A DNA stretch of 32,117 nucleotides from the IMG/VR virus record IMGVR_UViG_3300019776_000079, positions 1 to 32,117 of that record. One strand, given 5' to 3'. The notes below the pieces were generated by a model. It searched no databases. It was given only the letters and a program-made list of their open reading frames with translations, and was not told where the DNA came from. Shown piece by piece: positions 6,085 through 13,619 of the stretch. This stretch comes from a virus. Each line of letters opens with the position of its first letter. Positions within the stretch are counted from its first letter, which is position 1. Position numbers and translations under genes: made by a program.

Positions 6085-6261
6085 TTAGTTAAAATCTTCG
6101 GCTTGTTTTTCGTCTCCGTTAATGTCGCAAATTGATAATAAAGTTGCTTTGTCTTTTTTGCCTAATTTGTTAAAAGCATCATTAAAATCTTTTGCTTTAA
6201 TTTTACGGCATCCATTGCCAAAAGAAGTTGATGTCCAAATAGTGAAGGTTTGTGTTTTCAT
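6085..6261 (-). CDS. Small hypothetical protein
   Basis: A 58-aa protein from ATG 6259-6261 (MKTQTFTIWTSTSFGNG...). A second in-frame ATG at 6277-6279, 4 bases after the promoter -7 element, would add six residues (MKTTQD) and give a leaderless message, so the start is undecided. Pattern: a strand, a turn (GNGCRKIKAKDFNDAF), a helix, and the ending SICDINGDEKQAEDFN. First gene of the unit driven by the promoter at 6284-6313. No known function. Confidence 0.65.
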   Translation of the reverse strand: MKTQTFTIWTSTSFGNGCRKIKAKDFNDAFNKLGKKDKATLLSICDINGDEKQAEDFN

Positions 6262-6283
6262 ATCTTGTGTTGTTTTCATATAG

Positions 6284-6313
6284 CAAAGATAGATATAGAA
6301 AATATATATGCAA
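6284..6313 (-). promoter_or_regulatory. Bacteroidota-type promoter with shared TTGCATATAT -33 region
   Basis: On the minus strand, TTG (6311-6313), 19 bases, then TATCTTTG (6284-6291). The -33 region reads TTGCATATAT, identical to that of the promoter at 27015-27045. Upstream sequence to 6370 is also shared with that promoter. Confidence 0.75.
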
Positions 6314-6346
6314 GCACTTTGAAAACTTTTTTTACAATTATTTTGC

Positions 6347-6370
6347 TTTATGACAATTCAATGACATTAG
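6347..6370 (-). promoter_or_regulatory. Upstream element with paired ATGACA repeats (copy 1)
   Basis: The plus strand reads TTTATGACAA, TTC, AATGACATTAG: two ATGACA units 11 bases apart. It matches 27079-27102 at 21 of 24 bases and lies the same distance (within one base) upstream of a promoter with the same TTGCATATAT. It overlaps the last codons and stop of the exonuclease gene. Likely an operator or activator site common to the two promoters. Confidence 0.55.
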
Positions 6371-6998
6371 ACAGCATTTGTCCTGCGTAGTGCAATCGCT
6401 CATCAATCAAGTCTTTGACATCATCTAGTTCAATCGTAGCAACATGTCTCTTGTGTGTGTCAGGCATTCTAGGGTCAAATGATACGAAGTACCCTACTTC
6501 ACAAGCAGTTGCTATCATGCCCATTTGCATCTGCCAATAATACTCAGGATGCAATGCTTTCAAATCGCTTGCATTCTCTATTGAGAAGTTGCGTAGATGA
6601 ATGCCACTATTGAACGGACATTTTAACTCAACGATGAAATCAGCGCCTAGAGCGTCAGGTGAATATCCGCCATAGTCTCCGTACTCGATGAAGATGTATG
6701 TCTCACCTCCGTAGTAAGTAGCAAGTGTCGAGAATGGGTCAAACGCATCATACGCTTGTCGCTCATGTTCGTTACCCCAATCTAAGGCACGACCAAAAAT
6801 TTCTGCTCGCTGATTTGTGAGTATCTCTGCGCCTTTCTCGTAGATAAATGTCTTCGCAGTCTCTGAGAGAACCTCGCTTTTGTTGCGAGGTGTTCCCATC
6901 AGTTTATAGATTTGAGATGCTGTGAAGCGTTTTCTACGAAGTTCTTGCCATGTAGACTCACTCAAAGAATGGTGAATTGTTTGAGATTCATGCTTCAT
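6348..6998 (-). CDS. YqaJ-type exonuclease
   Basis: A 216-aa PD-(D/E)XK nuclease that would resect double-stranded ends for the annealing protein encoded just upstream. Visible features: RRKRFTASQIYKLMGTPRNK at 21-40 (the YqaJ entry motif), GNEHERQAYDAF at 75-86 with a conserved Glu, D116, and VELKCPF at 123-129 supplying the ExK pair. YYWQMQMGMIAT near 153-164 is the Q-x-Q helix. The start overlaps the Erf stop as ATGA, the standard exonuclease-annealase pairing. Confidence 0.9.
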   Translation of the reverse strand: MKHESQTIHHSLSESTWQELRRKRFTASQIYKLMGTPRNKSEVLSETAKTFIYEKGAEILTNQRAEIFGRALDWGNEHERQAYDAFDPFSTLATYYGGETYIFIEYGDYGGYSPDALGADFIVELKCPFNSGIHLRNFSIENASDLKALHPEYYWQMQMGMIATACEVGYFVSFDPRMPDTHKRHVATIELDDVKDLIDERLHYAGQMLSNVIELS

Positions 6999-7534
6999 TT
7001 TTCACCTATTAAGAGTTTTTGATTGTATGCGCTGACTTCATACTTGTTTGTGATGTCACTCATCAAACCACCTGTCTTGAGATGCTCTACTGCTTTTGCC
7101 CAATTCGAGTGTTTAGGAGTCATCTCTTCTTTCTTCGGTGCGCTTGTTCTTCCCATTGCTTTCTCGCCATCATCATCGTCATCGATGTTAAGACCTAAGA
7201 TTGCACCTAGAGCATATCTGCGTGCGTATGTGATAGCAGAACCCATCGCTTGCGGGTCATTCTCTTTAGCGACAGGCATTACATAAGAACTTTCAATCCA
7301 TTCACCGCTATCGCTATGTATTAAAATAGTCGTCAATGCGTTCTCGTCAGGCATTTGCGAGAAAGCAAGATTCGCTTCACTCAAAGGCTTTTGAATCGTG
7401 TCTAGAATGTTTGACAACGAAGCGTACTTTGATTTGAAAAATGGGTTTGAAGATTCTTTTGCGACTTTGCCCATTGATGCTTGAAACTTGCACAATGCAA
7501 GACCAAGATTTTTGATTGATTCTGATTTTTTCAT
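6995..7534 (-). CDS. erf: Erf-family single-strand annealing protein
   Basis: A 179-aa recombinase that anneals complementary single strands, supporting recombination-dependent replication or circularisation. ERF signatures: LALCKFQASMGKVAKES, NPFFKSKYASLSNILDTIQ at residues 29-47, GEWIESSYVMP, and QAMGSAITYARRYALGAILG near 94-113, followed by the acidic DDDDDGE. The C-terminal part is short and variable, as is usual. The start follows the leader AACAGATATGA. It is coupled to the exonuclease by a 4-base overlap. Confidence 0.92.
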   Translation of the reverse strand: MKKSESIKNLGLALCKFQASMGKVAKESSNPFFKSKYASLSNILDTIQKPLSEANLAFSQMPDENALTTILIHSDSGEWIESSYVMPVAKENDPQAMGSAITYARRYALGAILGLNIDDDDDGEKAMGRTSAPKKEEMTPKHSNWAKAVEHLKTGGLMSDITNKYEVSAYNQKLLIGEK

Positions 7535-7547
7535 ATCTGTTGTTTAT

Positions 7548-7739
7548 TTATTGTTCGATTAAGTCAATGATTTCTTTTGCAGTCTTGAACACTTTCACTG
7601 CTGTCGGATGATACACATCACCATTCAAGTATTTACGAATTGTAGGTAAAGAAAGACCTGTTCTTTCTTGAATTGATTTTTGTAAGCCATGATAACGCTT
7701 ACTCTTTAGTTCGATTTGAATTTTTTCTATGTTAGTCAT
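7548..7739 (-). CDS. Small HTH DNA-binding protein
   Basis: A 63-aa protein. Residues 18-45 (GLQKSIQERTGLSLPTIRKYLNG, then DVYHP) form an XRE/LacI-like helix-turn-helix, followed by a helix (AVKVFKTAKEIIDLIEQ). Such minimal HTH proteins are frequent in Bacteroidota phages and probably regulate early genes. Its ATG lies 6 bases after the -7 element of its own promoter, so its mRNA is leaderless or nearly so. Candidate binder of the repeat element shared at 6347 and 27079, not shown. Confidence 0.8.
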   Translation of the reverse strand: MTNIEKIQIELKSKRYHGLQKSIQERTGLSLPTIRKYLNGDVYHPTAVKVFKTAKEIIDLIEQ

Positions 7740-7745
7740 ACTTCA

Positions 7746-7776
7746 CAAAAGTACAACTATTCTTTCAATTTACAAA
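7746..7776 (-). promoter_or_regulatory. Bacteroidota-type promoter for HTH-Erf-exonuclease unit
   Basis: Minus strand: TTTG (7773-7776), 19 bases, TACTTTTG (7746-7753), a complete consensus match. The HTH gene starts 6 bases downstream. Confidence 0.75.
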
Positions 7777-7789
7777 CTAAATAGAAAAA

Positions 7790-8338
7790 TTATTTTATAT
7801 CTACTGAGAAAATGCGATTGCCTAATTTAGTAGCAAGTTCATTTGAAATGTTGTTGAGTAGTTGTTGATTCCAAACATTTCTGATGAATTTTGTAGGCTT
7901 AATTCCTCTACGACCGATTGCGTTTGCGATAGCGACTGCCATGTTATGACGAGTTGTTGCTTCGTTTTGTGTTTTTGATTTACGAGTCTGAATGCCTTTG
8001 TCTAGAATCCATTGCTCGATTGTTGGTATTGGTGGGCGTTTGCCTCGTCTACGACCTCCGTCTACGAATAGCGCATAGTCTTCCATACCTAAGCGCATTG
8101 TCAACGATGTAGGTGTTCTAGTTGTCTCTAGCGGTTGTATCGATTGTCTCAACTTTCCGCTTGCATTTGAATCATAAGTGAATTTGCCACGCTTCTTCGG
8201 TTTATCAAGTTCATCTTGCAGTTGTACAATGACGCCATTCCAAAAGCGAGCGATGATTTGATTGAGTTCGCTATCACCTTCAGTGATAAAAGAGTCAGCG
8301 TTTTGACCTAATGAGTTGACAAATTCTTCTAAATTCAT
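7790..8338 (-). CDS. HK97 gp10-like tail completion / minor head-tail protein
   Basis: A 182-aa protein. The central DYALFVDGGRRRGKRPPIPTI at about 87-107, then EQWILDKGI and an alpha-helical region ending with GRRGIKPTKFI, is the pattern of HK97-gp10-like proteins that join head and tail. These normally lie just after the portal and connector genes. Here the gene comes after the amidase, separated by about 2.3 kb from the other connectors. The start overlaps the amidase stop as ATGA. Last gene of the structural unit. Confidence 0.6.
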   Translation of the reverse strand: MNLEEFVNSLGQNADSFITEGDSELNQIIARFWNGVIVQLQDELDKPKKRGKFTYDSNASGKLRQSIQPLETTRTPTSLTMRLGMEDYALFVDGGRRRGKRPPIPTIEQWILDKGIQTRKSKTQNEATTRHNMAVAIANAIGRRGIKPTKFIRNVWNQQLLNNISNELATKLGNRIFSVDIK

Positions 8339-8949
8339 AATGACTTGAGCATTGCAATTAATTTCGGATGAGGATATACATCAATCTTATCAGCACGCAC
8401 TGAGTTGTGTGTATATACGCCATTCTTTAGACTCAATGCTCGCTTAGTGACTTGCCATATATCTTCGTTGTATGTCAAATCGATTGCGTATTTGTCTCTG
8501 AAATGAATCAAAAGTTGACGAACACTATCAATTTGTTTGTCAGTGTAATTCTCAAAATGATGATAGCCTTTGTAAGCGACATCAAGTGTGCATACATCTT
8601 TGACTTCTTTGTTTGTATATGAGTAGAATTTGCCGTTCTTTTCAGTAAGAAAACCATAGTTCACTATCTCGATACCGATTGATTGCTTGTCAAGATTGAT
8701 ATAAGGTAAACCTTTGAAATGTGATGTTTTTAAGCCGAGATGATATGCCCAAAACTTAGAATCAAATCCTTGTACGATTGTGCCATCTTTAGAAATGACT
8801 ACACAAGTAGCGACATTCTCGCTATTTGAATCCCAATACTTAAATGTAGATTCTCCATCACCTGCGCCTGCGGTATGATGAAGATATACTTGCTTCTTAG
8901 GTTGCTCTTCGTTATAAAAACCTTTAAACGATACTATTTTCGTATTCAT
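8335..8949 (-). CDS. N-acetylmuramoyl-L-alanine amidase (endolysin)
   Basis: A 204-aa Amidase_2 / T7 lysozyme-like enzyme that cuts the lactyl-peptide bond of peptidoglycan for lysis. QVYLHHTAG at residues 20-28 holds the first zinc histidine. FWAYHLGL and SIGIEIVNYG form the substrate groove. THNSVRADKIDVYPHPK near 180-196 carries the second His, the catalytic Lys and the PHP ending. No signal peptide or cell-wall-binding repeats; holin-dependent release is expected. The start lies inside the DUF3310 gene by 26 bases. Confidence 0.92.
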   Translation of the reverse strand: MNTKIVSFKGFYNEEQPKKQVYLHHTAGAGDGESTFKYWDSNSENVATCVVISKDGTIVQGFDSKFWAYHLGLKTSHFKGLPYINLDKQSIGIEIVNYGFLTEKNGKFYSYTNKEVKDVCTLDVAYKGYHHFENYTDKQIDSVRQLLIHFRDKYAIDLTYNEDIWQVTKRALSLKNGVYTHNSVRADKIDVYPHPKLIAMLKSL

Positions 8950-9145
8950 GTGTGAGTCTATTTAGATACCAATTTGCTTTTTTTAAATCTTCAAGTTTAT
9001 TCTTTTTTTCAAAGCGCCAAATATATTTCAGAACATTGCCTTTGAGATAGCCGAAGAATGCTTCACGAGTCATTGATGAACGAATAGCATCTATCGCTTC
9101 GATTTCTCCTTTATAGTGTGATGGGTTTATTGCGCTTTCATCCAT
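8924..9145 (-). CDS. DUF3310 protein
   Basis: A 73-aa protein with the whole DUF3310 signature: INPSHYKGEIEAIDAI at residues 6-21, FFGYLKGNVLKYIWRFEKKN, then LEDLKKANWYLNRL. This family, often called phage nucleotide kinase or nucleotide-binding, is widespread in phages; biochemical function is weakly supported. It sits between a small hypothetical gene and the endolysin. Confidence 0.92.
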   Translation of the reverse strand: MDESAINPSHYKGEIEAIDAIRSSMTREAFFGYLKGNVLKYIWRFEKKNKLEDLKKANWYLNRLTHEYENSIV

Positions 9146-9360
9146 AGCCTTGCAAATTTGTCGTATTCGAAATCAATGATAAAAGTATGACCTCCGAGAG
9201 TGAATACTTGTGTATGCTCATGATAGTTTGAACATGCTACTACTTGTGATAAATCAAGAATGCCTTCTTCTATGTACTCTACAACATCAGGGTCAATTCC
9301 TAATTCACGAAATGAGTCATCATTGCGTTCTTCATACACGATATCAACTTTGATTTTCAT
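9127..9360 (-). CDS. Hypothetical protein
   Basis: A 77-aa protein from ATG 9358-9360 (MKIKVDIVYEERNDD), whose start overlaps the phosphoesterase stop as ATGA. A start at 9432 would overlap that gene by 76 bases and is less likely. Content: a strand, an acidic helix (VVEYIEEGILDLSQ), then beta strands (VFTLGGHTFIIDFEY). No recognised domain. Confidence 0.65.
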   Translation of the reverse strand: MKIKVDIVYEERNDDSFRELGIDPDVVEYIEEGILDLSQVVACSNYHEHTQVFTLGGHTFIIDFEYDKFARLWMKAQ

Positions 9361-10202
9361 AATGTTTTGTGAGTATAAGCGTGAACTTTTCGAGAAGAGT
9401 TTTCTGACCGGTATGGCTTCATGATTAACCAACGACCACCGATTGGTTTTGGTGATGCACCTCTTTCAATGTGCCAACCTTTTGAACCGTCTCCATATTC
9501 TTCTTTGTATGCAGAAGTACGAATCATCAAAATGTCACGAAGAATTACACTATCTCTATCCGTCAAAAATTCAACGCTATATGTCATCTCGTAGTCTTCG
9601 TGAACATGTCCCATCCAAATAGCGTCAGCGCCTTCAACATTTACACTCATACGATTGTGCTGTATTGTGCCTCGAGTTACTGCGCCTCCGCCTCCGAATC
9701 CATGCATATACTTAATCTTGTAAGATGTAGATGAGTCAGTTTCAGCATTGCGAAAAGAATAGCGAATCCATCCGCCATAGCCACCGACTTTGATGTCTGT
9801 CTTGCATTTGTAGTTAAGAAGAGTTACAAAGCGCTCGATAATGTCTGTTTCCTGACGCTTTAAAATTGAGGTTTCGTGGTTGCCGTAACCGACAAACTTG
9901 ATGAGATGAGCATAAGGAGAAAACCACTCAACAGCAGTCTCAATAATAGCATCAAAATAGTTTGCGACATTGTGTTCAACTCGTATATCGCTTTTGCTTT
10001 TGCGAGGGTCGTATGCTCCTTGCATCAAACAGAACAAATCACCGTTTATGAGTACATCATTCTCACCTTTAAGTGCTTCATCTAAATGTTTTTTGAGCAA
10101 ATCTCTATCGCATTTTGGGTTATCCCAATGCAAGTCAGAAATAAGTAGCACTTTAGTCTCTTCAAACTTTTTTTCAATCCTGATGACATTATTTTTTTTC
10201 AT
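9357..10202 (-). CDS. Calcineurin-like metallophosphoesterase
   Basis: A 281-aa enzyme with every metal-binding motif of the family: ISDLHWD (D23, H25), NGDLF (D55), GYGNHE (N108, H109), MHGFGGGG (His near 166), and MGHVHED (GHxH near 198-201). It hydrolyses phosphomono- or phosphodiesters with two metals; the phage substrate is unknown, and a role in nucleic acid processing or nucleotide turnover is possible. It is embedded between spanin-like genes and the lysis region. Confidence 0.93.
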   Translation of the reverse strand: MKKNNVIRIEKKFEETKVLLISDLHWDNPKCDRDLLKKHLDEALKGENDVLINGDLFCLMQGAYDPRKSKSDIRVEHNVANYFDAIIETAVEWFSPYAHLIKFVGYGNHETSILKRQETDIIERFVTLLNYKCKTDIKVGGYGGWIRYSFRNAETDSSTSYKIKYMHGFGGGGAVTRGTIQHNRMSVNVEGADAIWMGHVHEDYEMTYSVEFLTDRDSVILRDILMIRTSAYKEEYGDGSKGWHIERGASPKPIGGRWLIMKPYRSENSSRKVHAYTHKTL

Positions 10203-10540
10203 AAATATGTAGCGAAAATGACAAGCAATAACGATAGAGAGATAAGACGATAAGTCTTTACTTGCGATTTAAGCACATTTTCACGCTCTCTAAGTGCATC
10301 ATTTTGTTTTTGAGTAGATTGTATTGTTATTGCTTGAATCGTTTGAATAGAATCAAGTTTTGATATCTCGATTGAATCTAATTTGACTAGTTGTTTGTAG
10401 TCTATTAGTTTGCGTCTTGCTTTTGCGCCTTCAACGAGATAGTGATTCGCTTTCGATAGAGTCAATGTATCGATGCAAATTGATTGCGCTTTTGAGTCCA
10501 CGCAAATCGTGAGAATAAGTATCAAGATAAAGCGTGTCAT
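10199..10540 (-). CDS. Putative spanin-like protein with signal sequence and C-terminal membrane segment
   Basis: A 113-aa protein from the internal ATG at 10538-10540 (MTRFILILILTICVDSKAQS). An in-frame ATG at 10591 would place 17 polar residues before the signal sequence. There is a signal-like helix at 3-15, then a coiled coil rich in K, D, S and Q (residues 40-95), then a hydrophobic segment at the very end (LISLSLLLVIFATYL). The start is nested in the end of 10431-10736 by 110 bases, like Rz/Rz1 pairs. No clear lipobox cysteine, so the outer-membrane assignment is uncertain. Confidence 0.5.
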   Translation of the reverse strand: MTRFILILILTICVDSKAQSICIDTLTLSKANHYLVEGAKARRKLIDYKQLVKLDSIEISKLDSIQTIQAITIQSTQKQNDALRERENVLKSQVKTYRLISLSLLLVIFATYL

Positions 10541-10736
10541 AACTATGAATAGACTTTTTGATGAATTGTTTCTTGATGCGAATTGTTTCAATCGTATCTC
10601 TTAAGTATTTTATCGTATCTATTCGTATCTCTTTACGCTTCAATGGCTCGTAAGTCATCAAACCGTAAACGATACTAAACAGGCACAACGCAAGTATCGC
10701 TAGTGTAAGGTGATTGTATCGTGAATTGGAGTCCAT
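10431..10736 (-). CDS. Putative inner-membrane spanin-like protein
   Basis: A 101-aa type II membrane protein. A short polar N terminus is followed by a membrane helix at residues 10-28 (LTLAILALCLFSIVYGLM) and a charged periplasmic-type region predicted as coiled coil (IDTIKYLRDTIETIRIKK). The layout is that of an i-spanin (Rz). The next gene begins inside it in another frame. The start lies inside the end of 10675-11112. Identification rests on topology and nesting only. Confidence 0.5.
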   Translation of the reverse strand: MDSNSRYNHLTLAILALCLFSIVYGLMTYEPLKRKEIRIDTIKYLRDTIETIRIKKQFIKKSIHSYDTLYLDTYSHDLRGLKSAINLHRYIDSIESESLSR

Positions 10737-11112
10737 AGCCTGCTACTACATCAGTTTTTGCATCATAAAAAGGCTCAGCAGTCGATGACACAACAAGATT
10801 TAAGTTGTCGTCAAAGATTGCGAGTTCAATCATAGCAACTAAATCAATCATGATTTGTGCTGTGTCGCTTAATACTTCGATTGTATTTGCTTCGCTCTCG
10901 AATACTCTATCAAAAACTAGCAATGCAAAGCGATAAGTCACAAGCGCTTCTTGTGTTGAGAAATCAAATCCGTCAGGTACTAGCCATACTAATGGATAGT
11001 ATTTTACTTCATCGACTGCGAGATTGTATTCTGCGCCACAAGCAAACTTACCGACCATTTTATGGCTTTCTGCTTGCGCTTGTATTTTTGCTATTATTTG
11101 GTTTAGAGTCAT
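10675..11112 (-). CDS. Probable tail terminator / neck protein
   Basis: A 145-aa protein. The pattern KFACGAEYNLAVDEVKYYPL, then VWLVPDGFDF, then strands (YRFALLVFDRVFE) and the final YGLQFTIQSPY resembles tail-terminator or head-tail joining proteins found directly after connector genes. No motif is decisive. The position after portal and connector supports a neck role. Confidence 0.45.
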   Translation of the reverse strand: MTLNQIIAKIQAQAESHKMVGKFACGAEYNLAVDEVKYYPLVWLVPDGFDFSTQEALVTYRFALLVFDRVFESEANTIEVLSDTAQIMIDLVAMIELAIFDDNLNLVVSSTAEPFYDAKTDVVAGYGLQFTIQSPYTSDTCVVPV

Positions 11113-11153
11113 TCAGAAACTTTTGAAGTTTTGCTTCGTTGTTTTTTTGCCAC

Positions 11154-11717
11154 TTATTTGTGCGTGTCGGGTAAGTCAAGCCCCCATGTGCATTCGTCAT
11201 ATGAAGATGGTAAATAGATGCCTCCTTGAAAAGATGTATTCTTAGGTCTGATTGTGTCAAAAGTAGAGCCGGGATTTAAAAACAAAGGATATGAGTTTGT
11301 ATTTGCTCGCAAATAATCTCTCAAACGATTTGCATAGTATTCTGCTTTGTCACGATAGCGACCTTCGATGAGTGTCATTTCTTCTACGCTTATCGCTCTA
11401 GCATTATCACTCTCTCTAGATGCTACGCTTTTATTCATCAATTTAAAAGTCATAGGAAGCATCGCTTCTGTCAAAGTATAATACTTTAAGCAAGGTGCAA
11501 CATATGTGTCTAGAAGCGTTGTATTGAGCGCTGTGAGCGTTCCTGCAAATGCTTGTGTTTGCAACTCGTTGTACAAGCCACTACCGATGATATCACGAAT
11601 ATAAATCTCTTGAGACTCTTTGATTGATGTCTTTAAGAGTTTGTCGTCAACATTCTCGTTAACAGGCGTGTTATCTTTTAAATATGTAGTTGATATGAAG
11701 TAAACGAAGTTTGTCAT
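11154..11717 (-). CDS. Head-tail connector (DUF6712-like adaptor)
   Basis: A 187-aa protein, mostly helical. FISTTYLKDNTPVNENVDDK at the N terminus, then QEIYIRDIIGSGLYNEL and LKYYTLTEAMLPMTFKLMNK, match the DUF6712-type adaptor that follows the portal in Bacteroidota phages. It probably forms the ring below the portal. The start overlaps the portal stop as ATGA. C-terminal residues 150-187 look flexible. Confidence 0.65.
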   Translation of the reverse strand: MTNFVYFISTTYLKDNTPVNENVDDKLLKTSIKESQEIYIRDIIGSGLYNELQTQAFAGTLTALNTTLLDTYVAPCLKYYTLTEAMLPMTFKLMNKSVASRESDNARAISVEEMTLIEGRYRDKAEYYANRLRDYLRANTNSYPLFLNPGSTFDTIRPKNTSFQGGIYLPSSYDECTWGLDLPDTHK

Positions 11718-13603
11718 TTTTTGATTCTCCTTACGATTTTAGATGCCCAAATGTGACGACATGAAGGTCTGTGAACAGCAGGCGAAGAATCAGGTATTGT
11801 GTACCATCCACCACGACGCTTCCATACATCATATCCTAAGACGCTTGACATCATGTTGATGTCTTCTTTTGAGTATATACGATTTGCGTCTACTACTGCT
11901 TTGCAAAACTCACGAGATGTATCGATGATTATATCACCTTGAGCATCGCTACGCTTCTCATATTGATAACGAACTAGCAATTCTGTCTTGAGAGTCTTGA
12001 TTTCGTTTGAGCCTTTGTCAGTGATTTGAAGACCTCCTTCTGTTGGCTGAATCATTCCATTCTTTGTTAAGTTGTCTATCGCTTTAGACACTTTTGTTAA
12101 GTCTGCATTTACGATGTTAACAACTTCACCGATAGTGATGCCTTTGTTTTCTTTCAAGATATTAAGAACTGCGCTTTCGATAGCATCTGCAAAGTTCATA
12201 TCTACACGCTCGAAGAGAGAAGCATCTTCTCCGTATTGAGCAAAGACTTGAATGTCACGAGCATCGTTCCAACCGAAAGGATTTTCTTTTGACATCGCAA
12301 CAGGTGACGATGATGCAAGAGTGTCTCCGTTTGCGATTGGTGGCAAACCTGCAAGTTGTCTCTTTTCGTTGATTGTCATGTTTGACAATACATTGTTCGC
12401 TACTAAAGGACTCAATGAATTGATAGCATCGTTCAAGTTTGATTGAATCTTCACTTGTGAGATTGCAGGAAGACCCATCTCAGAGCGTGCTTCTTCATTT
12501 GAAATCAAACCACGAGTGAATAAGTCAAGATAGTCAAGACCTAGCGGTGGTTTGTTAATAGTCTCAAGTTCGACAGGCACGATGTAAGAGAAGAGATAAG
12601 TCATCTGCTCATCCATTTTTTCTTGACGAGGCTCTACATACGCTTGTTGAAACATCTCGTATGCTTCGATAAGTTCTGAGCGACCTCCAAGTTGACCTTC
12701 GACACGCACTCCAAATAACATTGGTGAGTTGACTTTGTGACCTACGAAAATCTCTTCTTGAACCGTTTTATTTAAGATATCAAATTGCTTGTCAAAATCG
12801 CTAGGTTGCAAATTAGAGATAACGCTTTCTCTCTCTTGTGGGTCGTTGTATTGAATAATCAATCCTCCTGCGTTGTCAGTGCCTTGATAATTCTCTTTGA
12901 ATCTACGAGCAGTTTGACGAGCCTCTTCAGGTGTAGGTATTCCTTTGAATAATTGAATGTGAGTTTGAGCAGAAAAGCCATTCTTGATTGAGTTCAAATG
13001 CCAATTTGAAATCTCAGTATCAATCTCGATGTACTTCATTGCACCTACATAATCAGGTAGCGGATATATGCCTTCACCCGGACGATACATCTTGTAATAA
13101 AACAACTGCTTTGACTCTCTAGTCGTAGCATTGAATGGCACATACTCGCAGATTTCTTCTCTACGATTCGCCCAATCTTCACTATAATAGTAATTGCCTT
13201 CGAGACCTACACGAACATTCTTAAATGGAATGTGATATAACTCAGCGATTGCTGTCTTTGATTTATTCCAAATTACTTCAACTGCAAAGCCATTGAATAA
13301 CTCTAAGTCGTAAGAGATTTTCTGCTTTACTTCTTCATAAGACTCATAAGTATTAATAGAAGCGAGTTTTGCTTCTGCTTTTGCTTTATCTTCTGTTGTT
13401 GAAGCGATGACACGAGTACCTACACCTGCTACATAAGACGCTTTTGCACTAACAATAGCGTTGTGTTTTGGTGATTTAGAAAACAAATCGACCAACAAAT
13501 CAGGGTAGAGATTATCAGCACCAAAATTGTATATGTCTTTAGACTTATTCTCCGTAAACTTCGGTAGCGTATTGTCGTGAAAGTTGAGTCTTTGAAATAT
13601 CAT
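11714..13603 (-). CDS. Portal protein with C-terminal winged-helix extension
   Basis: A 629-aa protein forming the DNA entry ring. The portal core (1-400) shows YNFGADNLYPDLLVDLFSKS at 26-45, KHNAIVSAKASYVAGVG, and YYKMYRPGEGIYPLPDY. Residues about 490-560 form a winged-helix-like unit (LKENKGITIGEVVNIVNADL, SKAIDNLTKNGMIQPTEGGL). The last 80 residues (SREFCKAVV...DVWKRRGGWY...CRHIWASKIVRR) resemble the end of Mu gpF-type morphogenesis proteins. The start follows the motif CGCTATTTA by about 5 bases. Larger than a bare portal (about 400-500 aa) because of the extension. Confidence 0.8.
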   Translation of the reverse strand: MIFQRLNFHDNTLPKFTENKSKDIYNFGADNLYPDLLVDLFSKSPKHNAIVSAKASYVAGVGTRVIASTTEDKAKAEAKLASINTYESYEEVKQKISYDLELFNGFAVEVIWNKSKTAIAELYHIPFKNVRVGLEGNYYYSEDWANRREEICEYVPFNATTRESKQLFYYKMYRPGEGIYPLPDYVGAMKYIEIDTEISNWHLNSIKNGFSAQTHIQLFKGIPTPEEARQTARRFKENYQGTDNAGGLIIQYNDPQERESVISNLQPSDFDKQFDILNKTVQEEIFVGHKVNSPMLFGVRVEGQLGGRSELIEAYEMFQQAYVEPRQEKMDEQMTYLFSYIVPVELETINKPPLGLDYLDLFTRGLISNEEARSEMGLPAISQVKIQSNLNDAINSLSPLVANNVLSNMTINEKRQLAGLPPIANGDTLASSSPVAMSKENPFGWNDARDIQVFAQYGEDASLFERVDMNFADAIESAVLNILKENKGITIGEVVNIVNADLTKVSKAIDNLTKNGMIQPTEGGLQITDKGSNEIKTLKTELLVRYQYEKRSDAQGDIIIDTSREFCKAVVDANRIYSKEDINMMSSVLGYDVWKRRGGWYTIPDSSPAVHRPSCRHIWASKIVRRIKK

Positions 13604-13609
13604 TACAAG

Positions 13610-13618
13610 TAAATAGCG
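13610..13618 (-). promoter_or_regulatory. CGCTATTTA motif before the portal gene
   Basis: The minus strand reads CGCTATTTA, C, TTGTA, ATG. One of five copies found 4-5 bases before structural-gene start codons. It may be a -7 element or an initiation signal. Confidence 0.45.
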
Positions 13619-13619
13619 T

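Noticed and set aside
9357-10202. The phosphoesterase as a DNA repair exonuclease (SbcD-like)
   Set aside because: It has the core metal motifs only; there is no capping domain or SbcC partner, so a narrower name is not supported.
11060-11260. 66-aa open frame at the end of the connector gene
   Set aside because: It is a shadow in another frame of 11154-11717, with only a 40-base gap left to explain.
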